A stretch of 16,834 bases of DNA, taken from contig JBQTHI010000131.1 of the NCBI GenBank assembly GCA_052390035.1, positions 1 to 16,834 of the forward strand, in the 5' to 3' direction. The notes below the pieces were generated by a model. That model was not told where the DNA came from, did not search any database, and saw nothing but the letters and a program-made list of their open reading frames with translations. This DNA is from JBQTHI01 sp052390035 (GTDB taxonomy: Bacteria > Actinomycetota > Acidimicrobiia > Spongiisociales > ZC4RG35). The first letter of the stretch is position 1. Every line of letters starts with the position of its first letter. This document shows, piece by piece, positions 1-6,798 of this stretch. A program made the translations under genes and the position numbers.

Positions 1-396
1 GACAGATGCAAGGTGCAGAACAACGTATCGATCTATCGGGGCGTCACCCTGGAAGGAGGAGTTTTCGTCGGTCCCAGTGCAGTGTTCACCAACGACCTAA
101 CCCCGCGGGCCAACAACGAAACCTGGACCCTGGTTCCTACCCTTGTGAAGAGGGGCACGACGATAGGAGCCAACGCCACGATTGTTTGCGGGGTCACCAT
201 TGGCCCCTGGTCGATGGTGGGGGCCGGAGCGGTCGTGGTCGCGGACGTCAACGCCTACGAGCTCGTGGCCGGTAATCCTGCTCGGCGTGTCGGCTGGGTT
301 TGCGAATGCGGACAGGTGCTGCAACGTGGGTCGGCTTGGTTCTCGCCGACCCGGTGTGCCGCCTGCGGCCGGGCCGATCATCCCGCCATGGGTTAG
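1..396 (+). CDS. Left-handed beta-helix N-acetyltransferase, WbpD/WlbB-like (5' truncated by window edge)
   Basis: The reading frame is open from base 1 (DRCKVQNNVSIYRGV...), so the true start lies upstream and only the last 131 residues are visible. Hexapeptide-type imperfect repeats (VTLEGGVFVGPSAVFTNDL, then GTTIGANATIVCGVTIG, then PWSMVGAGAVVVADV) and the closing ELVAGNPARRVGWV are hallmarks of trimeric left-handed beta-helix acyltransferases. The QNNVSIYRGVTLE and VFTNDLTPRA segments most resemble the WbpD/WlbB branch, which uses acetyl-CoA to N-acetylate a UDP-3-amino-3-deoxy-glucuronate during surface-polysaccharide synthesis. After the helix there are two Cys pairs (CECG and CAACG), suggesting a small zinc ribbon at the C terminus. 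The exact sugar substrate cannot be told from the fragment. The gene belongs with the sugar genes in the window but is separated from them by the uvrC remnant. Confidence 0.85.
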   Translation, partial: DRCKVQNNVSIYRGVTLEGGVFVGPSAVFTNDLTPRANNETWTLVPTLVKRGTTIGANATIVCGVTIGPWSMVGAGAVVVADVNAYELVAGNPARRVGWVCECGQVLQRGSAWFSPTRCAACGRADHPAMG

Positions 397-753
397 GGCC
401 ATGGCACGGGCCTCTTGGTGGCGGGGATCGATGGTTGGTCAGTGGTCCAGCAGAACTGCCCGGCGAGTAGCTCGCAGAAGGCGAGCTGAAGATCGGGGTC
501 GAGCTGTCATCCGTGAACATGGTTGCATCCAAGGTCCCGCACCACTTAGGGGACGATTGCTACTTGTTGATGGACCGTGTACACGTTGCGCCCCACTGTT
601 TCGTCGGGAATCGAGCGACGATTGCTCCCAGACCAGCTCGGTGGCTCAGTAGCAGTCGGTGACATGGTCCGGATCGAAGCAAGGCCTTAGTCCATCAAAC
701 CTATGAACCGAGAATCGAAGGGTCAACCCAACTCAACGCGCGGAACCAACTTT
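397..753. other. Gene-free stretch
   Basis: No reading frame here has recognisable protein features; frames on both strands are short and low-complexity. No tRNA or rRNA is seen. A 7-bp inverted repeat (GCCATGG, 7-nt loop, CCATGGC, 385-405) brackets the stop codon of the acetyltransferase but has no T tract, so it is not called a terminator. One minus-strand frame around 430-520 gives a protein-like DPDLQLAFCELLAGQFCWTT without a plausible start. The stretch lies where the missing body of uvrC would be expected, yet no uvrC-like sequence was found in any frame. Confidence 0.5.
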
Positions 754-1096
754 TCAGCACCGGTACGGGGCGTGGGCTCGGTCGGAACGGGTGATGGCCA
801 GGTAGGGATAGGACTTGTCGTCCCGCAACCGGACGTTGAAACGGGGTCGATGGGTCTTGATCAACGAGAACTCGAGCATGATGGCGGCCACATCCGAATC
901 GGTGACGATCCACTCCACCGAATCGGCCGCCTCCACCATCGCCCGGGTCCGCTCCGGCAGCTCCCGGGCGAAATAATTGGAGACCCGCTTGCGAAGTGAT
1001 AATGCCTTACCGACGTAAATCACCCTCCCCTGGGCGTCCTTGAACTGATAGGCGCCCTGGTGCATCGGGAATCTCGGCGGAAGGCGGGCGGATCAC
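754..1096 (-). pseudogene. uvrC: uvrC remnant: GIY-YIG domain only, frameshifted near the start and truncated
   Basis: UvrC is the dual-incision nuclease of nucleotide excision repair, normally about 600 residues. On the minus strand from a GTG at 1096 the frame reads VIRPPSAEIPDAPG, the standard UvrC opening. It then needs a +1 shift at about 1054 (GGG C GCC TAT) to continue as AYQFKDAQGRVIYVGKALSLRKRVSNYF and onward. The GIY-YIG domain keeps its Tyr, YVG, Lys and Arg positions, the MLEFSLIK glutamate and the RPRFNVRLRDDKSYPYLAIT block. UvrC similarity ends there, and an unrelated tail (RSDRAHAPYRC) reaches a stop at 754-756. The UvrBC-binding, RNase H-like and HhH regions are all missing. 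An internal ATG at 1065 could still give a 103-residue solo GIY-YIG protein, but it would begin just past the conserved IPDAPG, which argues for decay. A complete uvrC may exist elsewhere. Confidence 0.82.
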
Positions 1097-1173
1097 CAAA
1101 GGGAGGGTAGGTCGGGAGGCGGCCAAGCCAATCACGCCGGTCAACCGGGTTCCGATCTGGTTTCATCGGTCAA

Positions 1174-2238
1174 ATGGACGAGTCTCAGGGTGTGGCGTGG
1201 CCCCGGGCCCTGCTGGCGCTGGGCGCCCGGGCCCGGGACGGAGTTGTCGCGGCTGCCCAGGTGCATCCGGTCCTAAGGCTGCTGCCGCTCGCGGTGGTCA
1301 CGGCGGTCGTAGCCGTCCGGAACCGGCTGGGTCTCGACATCCTTCAGGAACACGCCGTCGCGCGCGCCGTATTGGAACGCGGCAACCCATATCTCCCCCT
1401 CAACCAGCTCGCCCCGGATTTATCCGCCTTCCCCTGGACGCTCCCCCGGCTGCCGGGAGCGCTCCTCCTGGGAGTACCTGCGGGGCTGGTCGACCACCGG
1501 TCGCTCATCGTGGTGATGACGGTGGCCAACGCCCTGATCGTGTTGTGGCTGGTCCCGTCTAGATATTGGATGTTCGCGCCGTTGTTGTTCGCGAGCCAGC
1601 CGCTGCTGGAATCGCTCCGCACCGGGAATACAGCGGTGTTGGCGGCGGCCCTAATCGTGGCCACATGGCGAGGCCGGTCGGGCGTCTGGCTCGGCCTGGC
1701 CGCCACCCTTCGACTCTTTCCGCTGGCATTTGTCCTGCCCCTTTGGATCGGAGGTCGCCGACGCAGCGCGGTCGAAGCAATATCTGTCTTCTTTTTGATT
1801 AACGGCGCGGGCCTACTCCACCCTTCGATAACCCTCGAGGGAACCGTTGACTCCCTACGCCAGGGCGGGCTCTTCCTCGCCGGACCCGCCAACGTCTCGA
1901 TCGCCGGCCAGTTGGTCGATTTCGGACTGACCGAGGCCGGGGCCTACTGGCTATCGGGCCTCTTTGTCTTGGCAATCGTTGGATGGCTGGTGTGGCGACG
2001 GCCAGCTTGGGAGCAGGGCCTGGGGGTCACCGTACCCGGCGTTCTGCTGGCGCTGCCGGTGGCCTGGGCGCCGTACCTGACCATGGCCGCACCCGCTTTC
2101 TTGGCGGTGCCGGCAACCGTCTCGTTATGGTTCCTGCCCCGGCTCGGGATCGATAACTTCGTTTTGACTGTGTCGTTGGCCTGGGCGGCCGCGTCCGGGC
2201 TTCGACGCCAAATGAAGGATGGCCGGCCCGCCGGCTAG
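1174..2238 (+). CDS. Polytopic membrane protein, GT87/DUF2029-like putative glycosyltransferase
   Basis: The 354-residue product is almost entirely hydrophobic, with about eight to ten membrane segments. The order of motifs fits the GT87/DUF2029 family of GT-C polyprenol-sugar-dependent mannosyl- or arabinosyl-transferases. ERGNPYLP comes early, then WTLPRLPGALLL, then RTGNTAVLAAALIVATWRGRSGVWLGLAATLRLFPLAFVLPLW split over two helices; the family usually has Q/G-N, then K/R-x-x-P there. Such enzymes act on the outer face of the membrane. The ATG at 1174 has no clear ribosome binding site, so the start is less certain. The stop TAG (2236-2238) shares the CTAG with the stop of the convergent HTTM gene, and no terminator lies between them. 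The acceptor is unknown, and a non-enzymatic membrane protein is possible. Confidence 0.6.
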   Translation: MDESQGVAWPRALLALGARARDGVVAAAQVHPVLRLLPLAVVTAVVAVRNRLGLDILQEHAVARAVLERGNPYLPLNQLAPDLSAFPWTLPRLPGALLLGVPAGLVDHRSLIVVMTVANALIVLWLVPSRYWMFAPLLFASQPLLESLRTGNTAVLAAALIVATWRGRSGVWLGLAATLRLFPLAFVLPLWIGGRRRSAVEAISVFFLINGAGLLHPSITLEGTVDSLRQGGLFLAGPANVSIAGQLVDFGLTEAGAYWLSGLFVLAIVGWLVWRRPAWEQGLGVTVPGVLLALPVAWAPYLTMAAPAFLAVPATVSLWFLPRLGIDNFVLTVSLAWAAASGLRRQMKDGRPAG

Positions 2239-3566
2239 AGCCCCGGCAGAAAGGTGTCCTGGCATCTCGGCGGGCTTTGGGTGTCAATAGCCCGGAGGGG
2301 AAGAAACCGCCACCACCAGGGACCCGGGGCGACCAGCTCGGGTACATCCGCTGCTCGTGCCACCACGATCGTCTCCGTATCTCTTCTGAATGACAGCGCC
2401 ACGTCGGGGTGACTGGCCAGATATTGGCGGAGTTGGGGGTAGGCGATCAGGTAACCCCGCTGGCGGTATAGGTCGAGACCGGGATCGGAGGTTTCCACGA
2501 TTGCCACCGGATCGTCGTATCCCTGGCGGAGCGGGAAGGTGCGCGGGACAAGAAGATGGTTTGTATCTCCTTGTGCGGTCACAAGGTTGGCGTACATGTT
2601 GAACCCGTACGCGGTTTTGACCTCCGTGTAGGGGCTGAGGCCGTTGAGCACAGCCAACACGATCACGCCAGCTGTCGTCGGACGGAGCCGAGAGTCCAGC
2701 TTCGCTCCTGGAGCCCGCATTCCGATCAGCGATACCAGCCAGAGCAGGCTGGCCGGGATCCAAAGCAGGAAGGGGATGCTCTCCAGCGCCTCGAGGCTGA
2801 CAGACGTGAGTGGCGAAACCGCCGCCACCACCAGCAGAACTGCGATTCCGACCCACAGCCCGGCGGCAAGCCGTCGGCGCTTCATCCTCCTCTCCCAAGC
2901 TGCCTCGATTGAACCCAATTCCTCCTCAGGGAGGAAGGCAGCGAAGAGAGGGGTGAGGACGGCGGTGAAGTCGTAGAAGTGCTGGCCGAGGTCGTAGGAG
3001 ATGAGGACGTGGAAGCCGGTGCCGACGATCACACCGAGATATCGGGTCCTTCGGATGAGAAGTAGGGCCGGAACCGACATCTCGACCAACAACGTCGCCC
3101 AGATCGCCAGGGGCGCCAACCCAGCCGGAAAGGACGGCAACCCCCAGGACGTGAGCGACTGGTCGGCGTAGAAGACCGCACAGCTCACCGATGGATCGAA
3201 GAAGCCTGAATTGAGTTTGGCGAAGGCGGCAAATGAGTAGAAGACGATGAGGATCCAGCGGGCGACGGGGAGGAAGTGATCGGTTCGGCCCCGGCCGACC
3301 AGGATGGCGGCGGAAACCAACCCAGCCACCAGCCAGTGGTTGCCGGTGACCGGCATCTCCGATAGCAACGATCCAAGGGTCAGGCCCGCACCCAGGAGGA
3401 GCAACTGGCGCTCGGGATGCACCACGAGGACCGCTCCGACCAGTCCCACCCCCAGATTGAGCCAGCCGACCAGGCCCGGAAGGTCGGGTTGGCCCCAGTT
3501 GCCGACCACATGGGCGACGAGGGCCACCCCCCACAGCCGGAAAAAAAGCGTGGCCCCTTCGGTCAT
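2235..3566 (-). CDS. HTTM-domain membrane protein with C-terminal soluble domain
   Basis: HTTM (vitamin K-dependent gamma-carboxylase-like) proteins are polytopic; most bacterial members have no known reaction. Of 443 residues, about the first 330 are membrane segments. They contain the HTTM signature FYSFAAFAKLNSGFF, then LLVEMSVPALLLIRRTRYLG with its conserved Glu, then GFHVLIS with its conserved His. Residues from about 310 carry NGLSPYTEVKTAYGFNMYANL and NHLLVPRTFPL, a C-terminal motif set I recall from other fused HTTM proteins, followed by a soluble tail. The ATG at 3566 is chosen because it overlaps the methyltransferase stop as ATGA, indicating translational coupling; a longer frame to 3683 would run through the methyltransferase. 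It is the last gene of the minus-strand train and ends on the CTAG shared with the convergent gene. Function unknown. Confidence 0.72.
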   Translation of the reverse strand: MTEGATLFFRLWGVALVAHVVGNWGQPDLPGLVGWLNLGVGLVGAVLVVHPERQLLLLGAGLTLGSLLSEMPVTGNHWLVAGLVSAAILVGRGRTDHFLPVARWILIVFYSFAAFAKLNSGFFDPSVSCAVFYADQSLTSWGLPSFPAGLAPLAIWATLLVEMSVPALLLIRRTRYLGVIVGTGFHVLISYDLGQHFYDFTAVLTPLFAAFLPEEELGSIEAAWERRMKRRRLAAGLWVGIAVLLVVAAVSPLTSVSLEALESIPFLLWIPASLLWLVSLIGMRAPGAKLDSRLRPTTAGVIVLAVLNGLSPYTEVKTAYGFNMYANLVTAQGDTNHLLVPRTFPLRQGYDDPVAIVETSDPGLDLYRQRGYLIAYPQLRQYLASHPDVALSFRRDTETIVVARAADVPELVAPGPWWWRFLPLRAIDTQSPPRCQDTFLPGL

Positions 3567-4267
3567 CGCCCCACCCAACGCACCCCGAGCAGCCGGGGGA
3601 TGTGCTCCTGTCCGGCGTAGTCGGCGATTCGTTCCACCTGAGCGGGGCTGATCCCCCTCTCCTCCATCCGGACCAGCGCCCATCCCGCCCCAGCGGAGGC
3701 GTTCAGCAGGTCGGCCAAGGTCCGGTGGTAGAAGCGGACCTTGCGCCTCCCCGCCGGCTCATCAGAATGGCCCCGCCCGAAGTAGGTGCCGGGTCGCCAC
3801 AGTGTCTCCCCGCCGGCATCCTCGATCGGGCCGGAGTGCGGAGCGGTCCAAATGGGGTGGTTGATGACCAGGGCCAGCACCCCTCCCGGTCTCATAGCTT
3901 GCGCCACCGCCGAGAAAAAGACTGCCTCATCCTCCAGGTGCTCCAGAACCAACCCGACCAGGGCGCCGTCGACCGAATGGGGGCGGAGCCAGCGCAGCTC
4001 GGGCAACGCCGCCTGCACTACCGGGCCGTGCTTGGCCGCTCGTCGTAACAGCTCCGAGTTGAGGTCGCAGCCCACCACCCGTCCGCCGGCCTCTCTGACC
4101 GCCGCCATCAGCCAGCCCTCCCCGCAGCCGAGGTCGAGGTAGAGCCGGCCCGGCTCGGGGGCGAGCAGGTCGAGCAACAGCGGCCCGATCTCCTCTTGAT
4201 AGGCAGGGTCGATGACCAGCTCCCGCAACCACCACTGGCCCAAGCTGTCCCAGGTCACCCCCGGCAC
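3563..4267 (-). CDS. Class I SAM-dependent methyltransferase
   Basis: The 234-residue protein has the Rossmann methyltransferase layout. Motif I is YLDLGCGEGWL at about residues 43-53, the acidic end of strand 2 is VGCDLN, strand 4 is SVDGALVGLVLEHLED, and the post-motif segment is MRPGGVLALVINHP. The later WRPGTYFGRG and VRFYHRTLADLLNASAGAGW segments match the C-terminal part of small-molecule or sugar O-methyltransferases in the Methyltransf_11/25 group. The start is a GTG at 4267, 14 bp after the UXS stop; another GTG at 4255 is possible. The stop overlaps the start of the HTTM gene by ATGA. Lying directly after a UDP-sugar enzyme, it may methylate a glycan or lipid made with that sugar, but the substrate cannot be read from sequence. 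Confidence 0.85.
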   Translation of the reverse strand: MPGVTWDSLGQWWLRELVIDPAYQEEIGPLLLDLLAPEPGRLYLDLGCGEGWLMAAVREAGGRVVGCDLNSELLRRAAKHGPVVQAALPELRWLRPHSVDGALVGLVLEHLEDEAVFFSAVAQAMRPGGVLALVINHPIWTAPHSGPIEDAGGETLWRPGTYFGRGHSDEPAGRRKVRFYHRTLADLLNASAGAGWALVRMEERGISPAQVERIADYAGQEHIPRLLGVRWVGR

Positions 4268-4281
4268 GCTAACGGCGGCTC

Positions 4282-5274
4282 TTACCGGGCCACCATCTTG
4301 CGGAACCAGGGGAGGGTCTTCTCCAATCCCTCCCGAAGGGAGATCTGCGGCTTCCAGTCGAGCAGCTCGAGGGCCCGAGTCGTGTCGGGGCGGCGGACAG
4401 TGGGGTCGTCGACTGGGCGGGGCAGGAACTCCACGCCTGGGTGGCTGCCCACAACCTCCTGGACCAACTCGGCGAGCTGGAGCATGGTCACCTCCTCTGG
4501 GTTGCCGAGGTTGACCGGCTCGGAGTGTTCGGCCAGCGCCAACCGGAGGATCCCGTCGACCAGGTCGTCGACGTAGCAGAGCGAGCGGGTCTGAGAACCG
4601 TCTCCATGCACCGGAAGCGGCTGATTTCGAAGTGCGGCGGTGAAGAAGGCGGGGATCGCCCGCCCGTCATGGGCCCTCATCCGAATCCCATATGTATTGA
4701 AGATGCGCACGATCCGCACCGGGAGGCCGTGCTGGCGGTGATAGGCGAGGGTGAGTGCCTCGGCGAAGCGTTTGGCCTCGTCGTACACCCCCCGGGGCCC
4801 GACCGGGTTGACGTTGCCCCAGTAGCTCTCCGGTTGGGGGTTGACCAGGGGATCACCGTACACCTCGGAGGTGGAGGCGAGGAAGAAGGTGGCCTCCTTG
4901 GCAAGGGCGAGGCCGAGGCCCTTGTGGGTGCCCAAGGCACCCACCTTGAGGGTGTGAATTGGCCAGCGCAGATAGTCGACCGGTGAGGCCGGGGAGGCAA
5001 AGTTGAACACGAAGTCGACCTCTCCCTGAACGTGGAGAAAGTCGGTTACGTCGTAGTCGAGGATCCGGAAGCCGTGGTGTCCGAAGAGATGCCCGACGTT
5101 CTCGGCATTGCCGGTGATCATGTTGTCGATGCAGGTCACCTGCGCACCTGAGTAGGTAAGCCAGGTGCAGATATGGGAACCGAGGAACCCGGCACCGCCC
5201 AGCACCACGACGTGCTTGCCCTCCAGTTCGGGGAAGGGGTTAAGACCAGGACGGCGGTTAGGGTCGAAAGTCAT
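4282..5274 (-). CDS. uxs: UDP-glucuronate decarboxylase (UDP-xylose synthase), extended SDR family
   Basis: This enzyme converts UDP-glucuronate to UDP-xylose plus CO2 through a UDP-4-keto intermediate, using tightly bound NAD+ in the cytosol. The 330 residues show the NAD-binding GGAGFLG at about 26-32 and NFASPASPVDYLRWPIHTLK from about 91, which is a strong UXS marker. They also show STSEVYGDP at about 134-142, with the Ser/Thr and Glu of the active site, the NPVGPRGVYDEAKR stretch with Tyr164-x3-Lys168, and RIFNTYGIRM. Length fits soluble bacterial UXS. The ATG at 5274 is 15 bp after the HTTM stop, and the TAA is 14 bp before the methyltransferase, so it sits in the same unit. UDP-xylose, or the keto-sugar made from it, would feed glycan synthesis. 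A related 4-epimerase or dehydratase is a less likely reading. Confidence 0.9.
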   Translation of the reverse strand: MTFDPNRRPGLNPFPELEGKHVVVLGGAGFLGSHICTWLTYSGAQVTCIDNMITGNAENVGHLFGHHGFRILDYDVTDFLHVQGEVDFVFNFASPASPVDYLRWPIHTLKVGALGTHKGLGLALAKEATFFLASTSEVYGDPLVNPQPESYWGNVNPVGPRGVYDEAKRFAEALTLAYHRQHGLPVRIVRIFNTYGIRMRAHDGRAIPAFFTAALRNQPLPVHGDGSQTRSLCYVDDLVDGILRLALAEHSEPVNLGNPEEVTMLQLAELVQEVVGSHPGVEFLPRPVDDPTVRRPDTTRALELLDWKPQISLREGLEKTLPWFRKMVAR

Positions 5275-5289
5275 ATAGAGCAGGGCTTC

Positions 5290-6219
5290 TCAGGGTAGAT
5301 CGGCGGCGACCGCACCAACTTGATCAACAGTCGGTCGAGCATTCCCGATCAGACTGCGCAAGGCCGAGGTTACGAGGTCTCGAATGTCAGAAACGGCCGG
5401 AGTCCAAGCTAGATAGGACGCCAACATCACGAACGAAAACAACCCGATCTCCATGGTCGCGGCTATTGCTACATGAAGGCCAATGCCGGCTGTGATGGCA
5501 AACGGTCTCAACCTCGTGAACCACACTCCAATCCCAACAAGGAGCTCAATCACGAGTGTCGACCACCCCAGGAGTACGCCAACCGGCGAGCCGATTAGCC
5601 AATCCGGTAGCTGGAATCGCACCAAATCCAGATGATGGAACGCGTCCCATACAGCATCGCCGTTCAGCCATCGTTCTCCGCGCAGCTTGAGGATCACCGT
5701 TAGCAGGTAACCGAGCGAAATCTGGAGCTGCACGAATCGCAGGCTCCAGACCGAGACTCTTGGTGCAAACCATGACCATCCCTTTCGGGCGGCATCGACT
5801 GATAGGTAGGCACCGCTGGGACCAAGTGCGACGCCGAGCAGGAGGACGCTGCGGAGGATCGTATCTCCCGAGTTGAATGATCCGAAGTTGTATCGCTGGA
5901 GCAGCACCATCAACACGAACGCGAGCCAAGCCGACGACCGGGTCCACGCCCCAACGGTCAGAGCGCATGCAACCAACAACAGCAGCCATCCCATCGCGAG
6001 CGTGATGCCGTACGGAGCATCAGCCCAGGGGTGCCACCACCCTAGAAAGCCCTCGGATGAAAGTCGCAAGTGCCCGAGCCAGGTTCTGGCGACGTTGAGC
6101 CAATTCACCGTCCAAACGATGACGAGGACTCCAGTGCCAATCCGCAGGGCGGCAAGCGGAGTCGCCGACACCTCTTGGAAGAGGAAGCGATCTGTTCGCG
6201 AAATGAGCGACCGCGCCAT
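5290..6219 (-). CDS. HTTM-domain membrane protein, SdpB-like
   Basis: The 309-residue polytopic protein starts MARSLISRTDRFLFQEVSA and has about six to seven hydrophobic segments. HTTM landmarks are ATPLAALRIGTGVLVIVW at the front, RYNFGSFNSGDTILRSVLLLGVALGP in the middle, YLLTVILKLRGERWLNGDAVW (the Lys and W-x-x-G block), the LVIELLVGIGVWFTRLRP glutamate and the GIGLHVAI histidine. SdpB of Bacillus, which with SdpA is needed to mature the SDP toxin, belongs to this family and has the same size. The ATG at 6219 overlaps the upstream stop as TGATG, so translation is coupled to the SdpA-like gene. Base composition looks lower in GC than in uvrA by eye. No SdpC-like toxin precursor is present here, so the sdp parallel is structural only. 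Confidence 0.78.
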   Translation of the reverse strand: MARSLISRTDRFLFQEVSATPLAALRIGTGVLVIVWTVNWLNVARTWLGHLRLSSEGFLGWWHPWADAPYGITLAMGWLLLLVACALTVGAWTRSSAWLAFVLMVLLQRYNFGSFNSGDTILRSVLLLGVALGPSGAYLSVDAARKGWSWFAPRVSVWSLRFVQLQISLGYLLTVILKLRGERWLNGDAVWDAFHHLDLVRFQLPDWLIGSPVGVLLGWSTLVIELLVGIGVWFTRLRPFAITAGIGLHVAIAATMEIGLFSFVMLASYLAWTPAVSDIRDLVTSALRSLIGNARPTVDQVGAVAADLP

Positions 6220-6704
6220 CAATTGCCGTTGGCCTTGTATTCGAACACCAACTCGGAGACCGACAGGCGAGCAGGGCCTCCAGGTGGCTGGATCTGATGG
6301 CGCTCTAACCACAACCTGAGCCGAGTCACGTCCTCGAACGACTGAATGAGATAGCCACCAAGCTCGGCGAAGCCCTCGCCTCTGAGAGCGGCGTCCTCCA
6401 GCCATTTCAGGTGGCGATAAGAAAGCGGTCGATCGTTCGGGTCGAGTCGCCACAACGTCACTTGGCCACCTTCCTGTTCGATCTGAGCTCGTAGGACGAA
6501 CCATTCGTCCCGGAAGCCTGCGGAGAACATGCTCCACTTGGTCTCCTGACCCAAGGCGTTGGCCACACCATGCCCAAATAGCTGCGGTGCGGGTGGTAGC
6601 CAGGGCGAGTTGACGATCAATACCGACACCAGACTCATGCCCAGAAACACAACTTTGGCAGAGCGAAGTGGGATCGGAGCTACGTGAGTCGGAGGACTGG
6701 GCAT
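6219..6704 (-). CDS. Single-pass membrane protein with extracytoplasmic domain, SdpA-like partner of HTTM protein
   Basis: With an ATG at 6704 the product is 161 residues. It has a short N terminus, one hydrophobic segment (AKVVFLGMSLVSVLIV, about 15-30), then a soluble domain. That domain opens with ALGQETKWSMFSAGFRDEWFVLRAQ and ends with a strand-rich VSELVFEYKANGN. Size, topology and gene order match SdpA, which is always next to the HTTM gene sdpB, and the WSMFS segment recalls the W-x-F-F/MF motif of SdpA and DUF5819-type proteins. This is my recognition by pattern, not a search result. The frame stays open to 6875, overlapping uvrA, but that extension is Arg-rich and not convincing; the ATG at 6704 has no strong ribosome binding site. 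It is 94 bp after uvrA with no terminator between. Lower GC than uvrA by eye. Confidence 0.6.
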   Translation of the reverse strand: MPSPPTHVAPIPLRSAKVVFLGMSLVSVLIVNSPWLPPAPQLFGHGVANALGQETKWSMFSAGFRDEWFVLRAQIEQEGGQVTLWRLDPNDRPLSYRHLKWLEDAALRGEGFAELGGYLIQSFEDVTRLRLWLERHQIQPPGGPARLSVSELVFEYKANGN

Positions 6705-6798
6705 TATTTGTCGGCGTCGTACGAACGGGACTCTTCGGTTATCGACTCGAAGCCTGGACTCTTGATCGTGGGATTCGGGCCAAACTCGCAATCGGTCA

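Noticed and set aside
385..405. GCCATGG/CCATGGC hairpin at the end of the acetyltransferase gene as a terminator
   Set aside because: The stem is 7 bp with a loop holding the stop codon and there is no T tract after it.
182..652. 156-codon plus-strand frame across the gene-free stretch
   Set aside because: It is Arg/Ser/Gly-rich with no motif, overlaps the acetyltransferase in another frame, and has no ribosome binding site.
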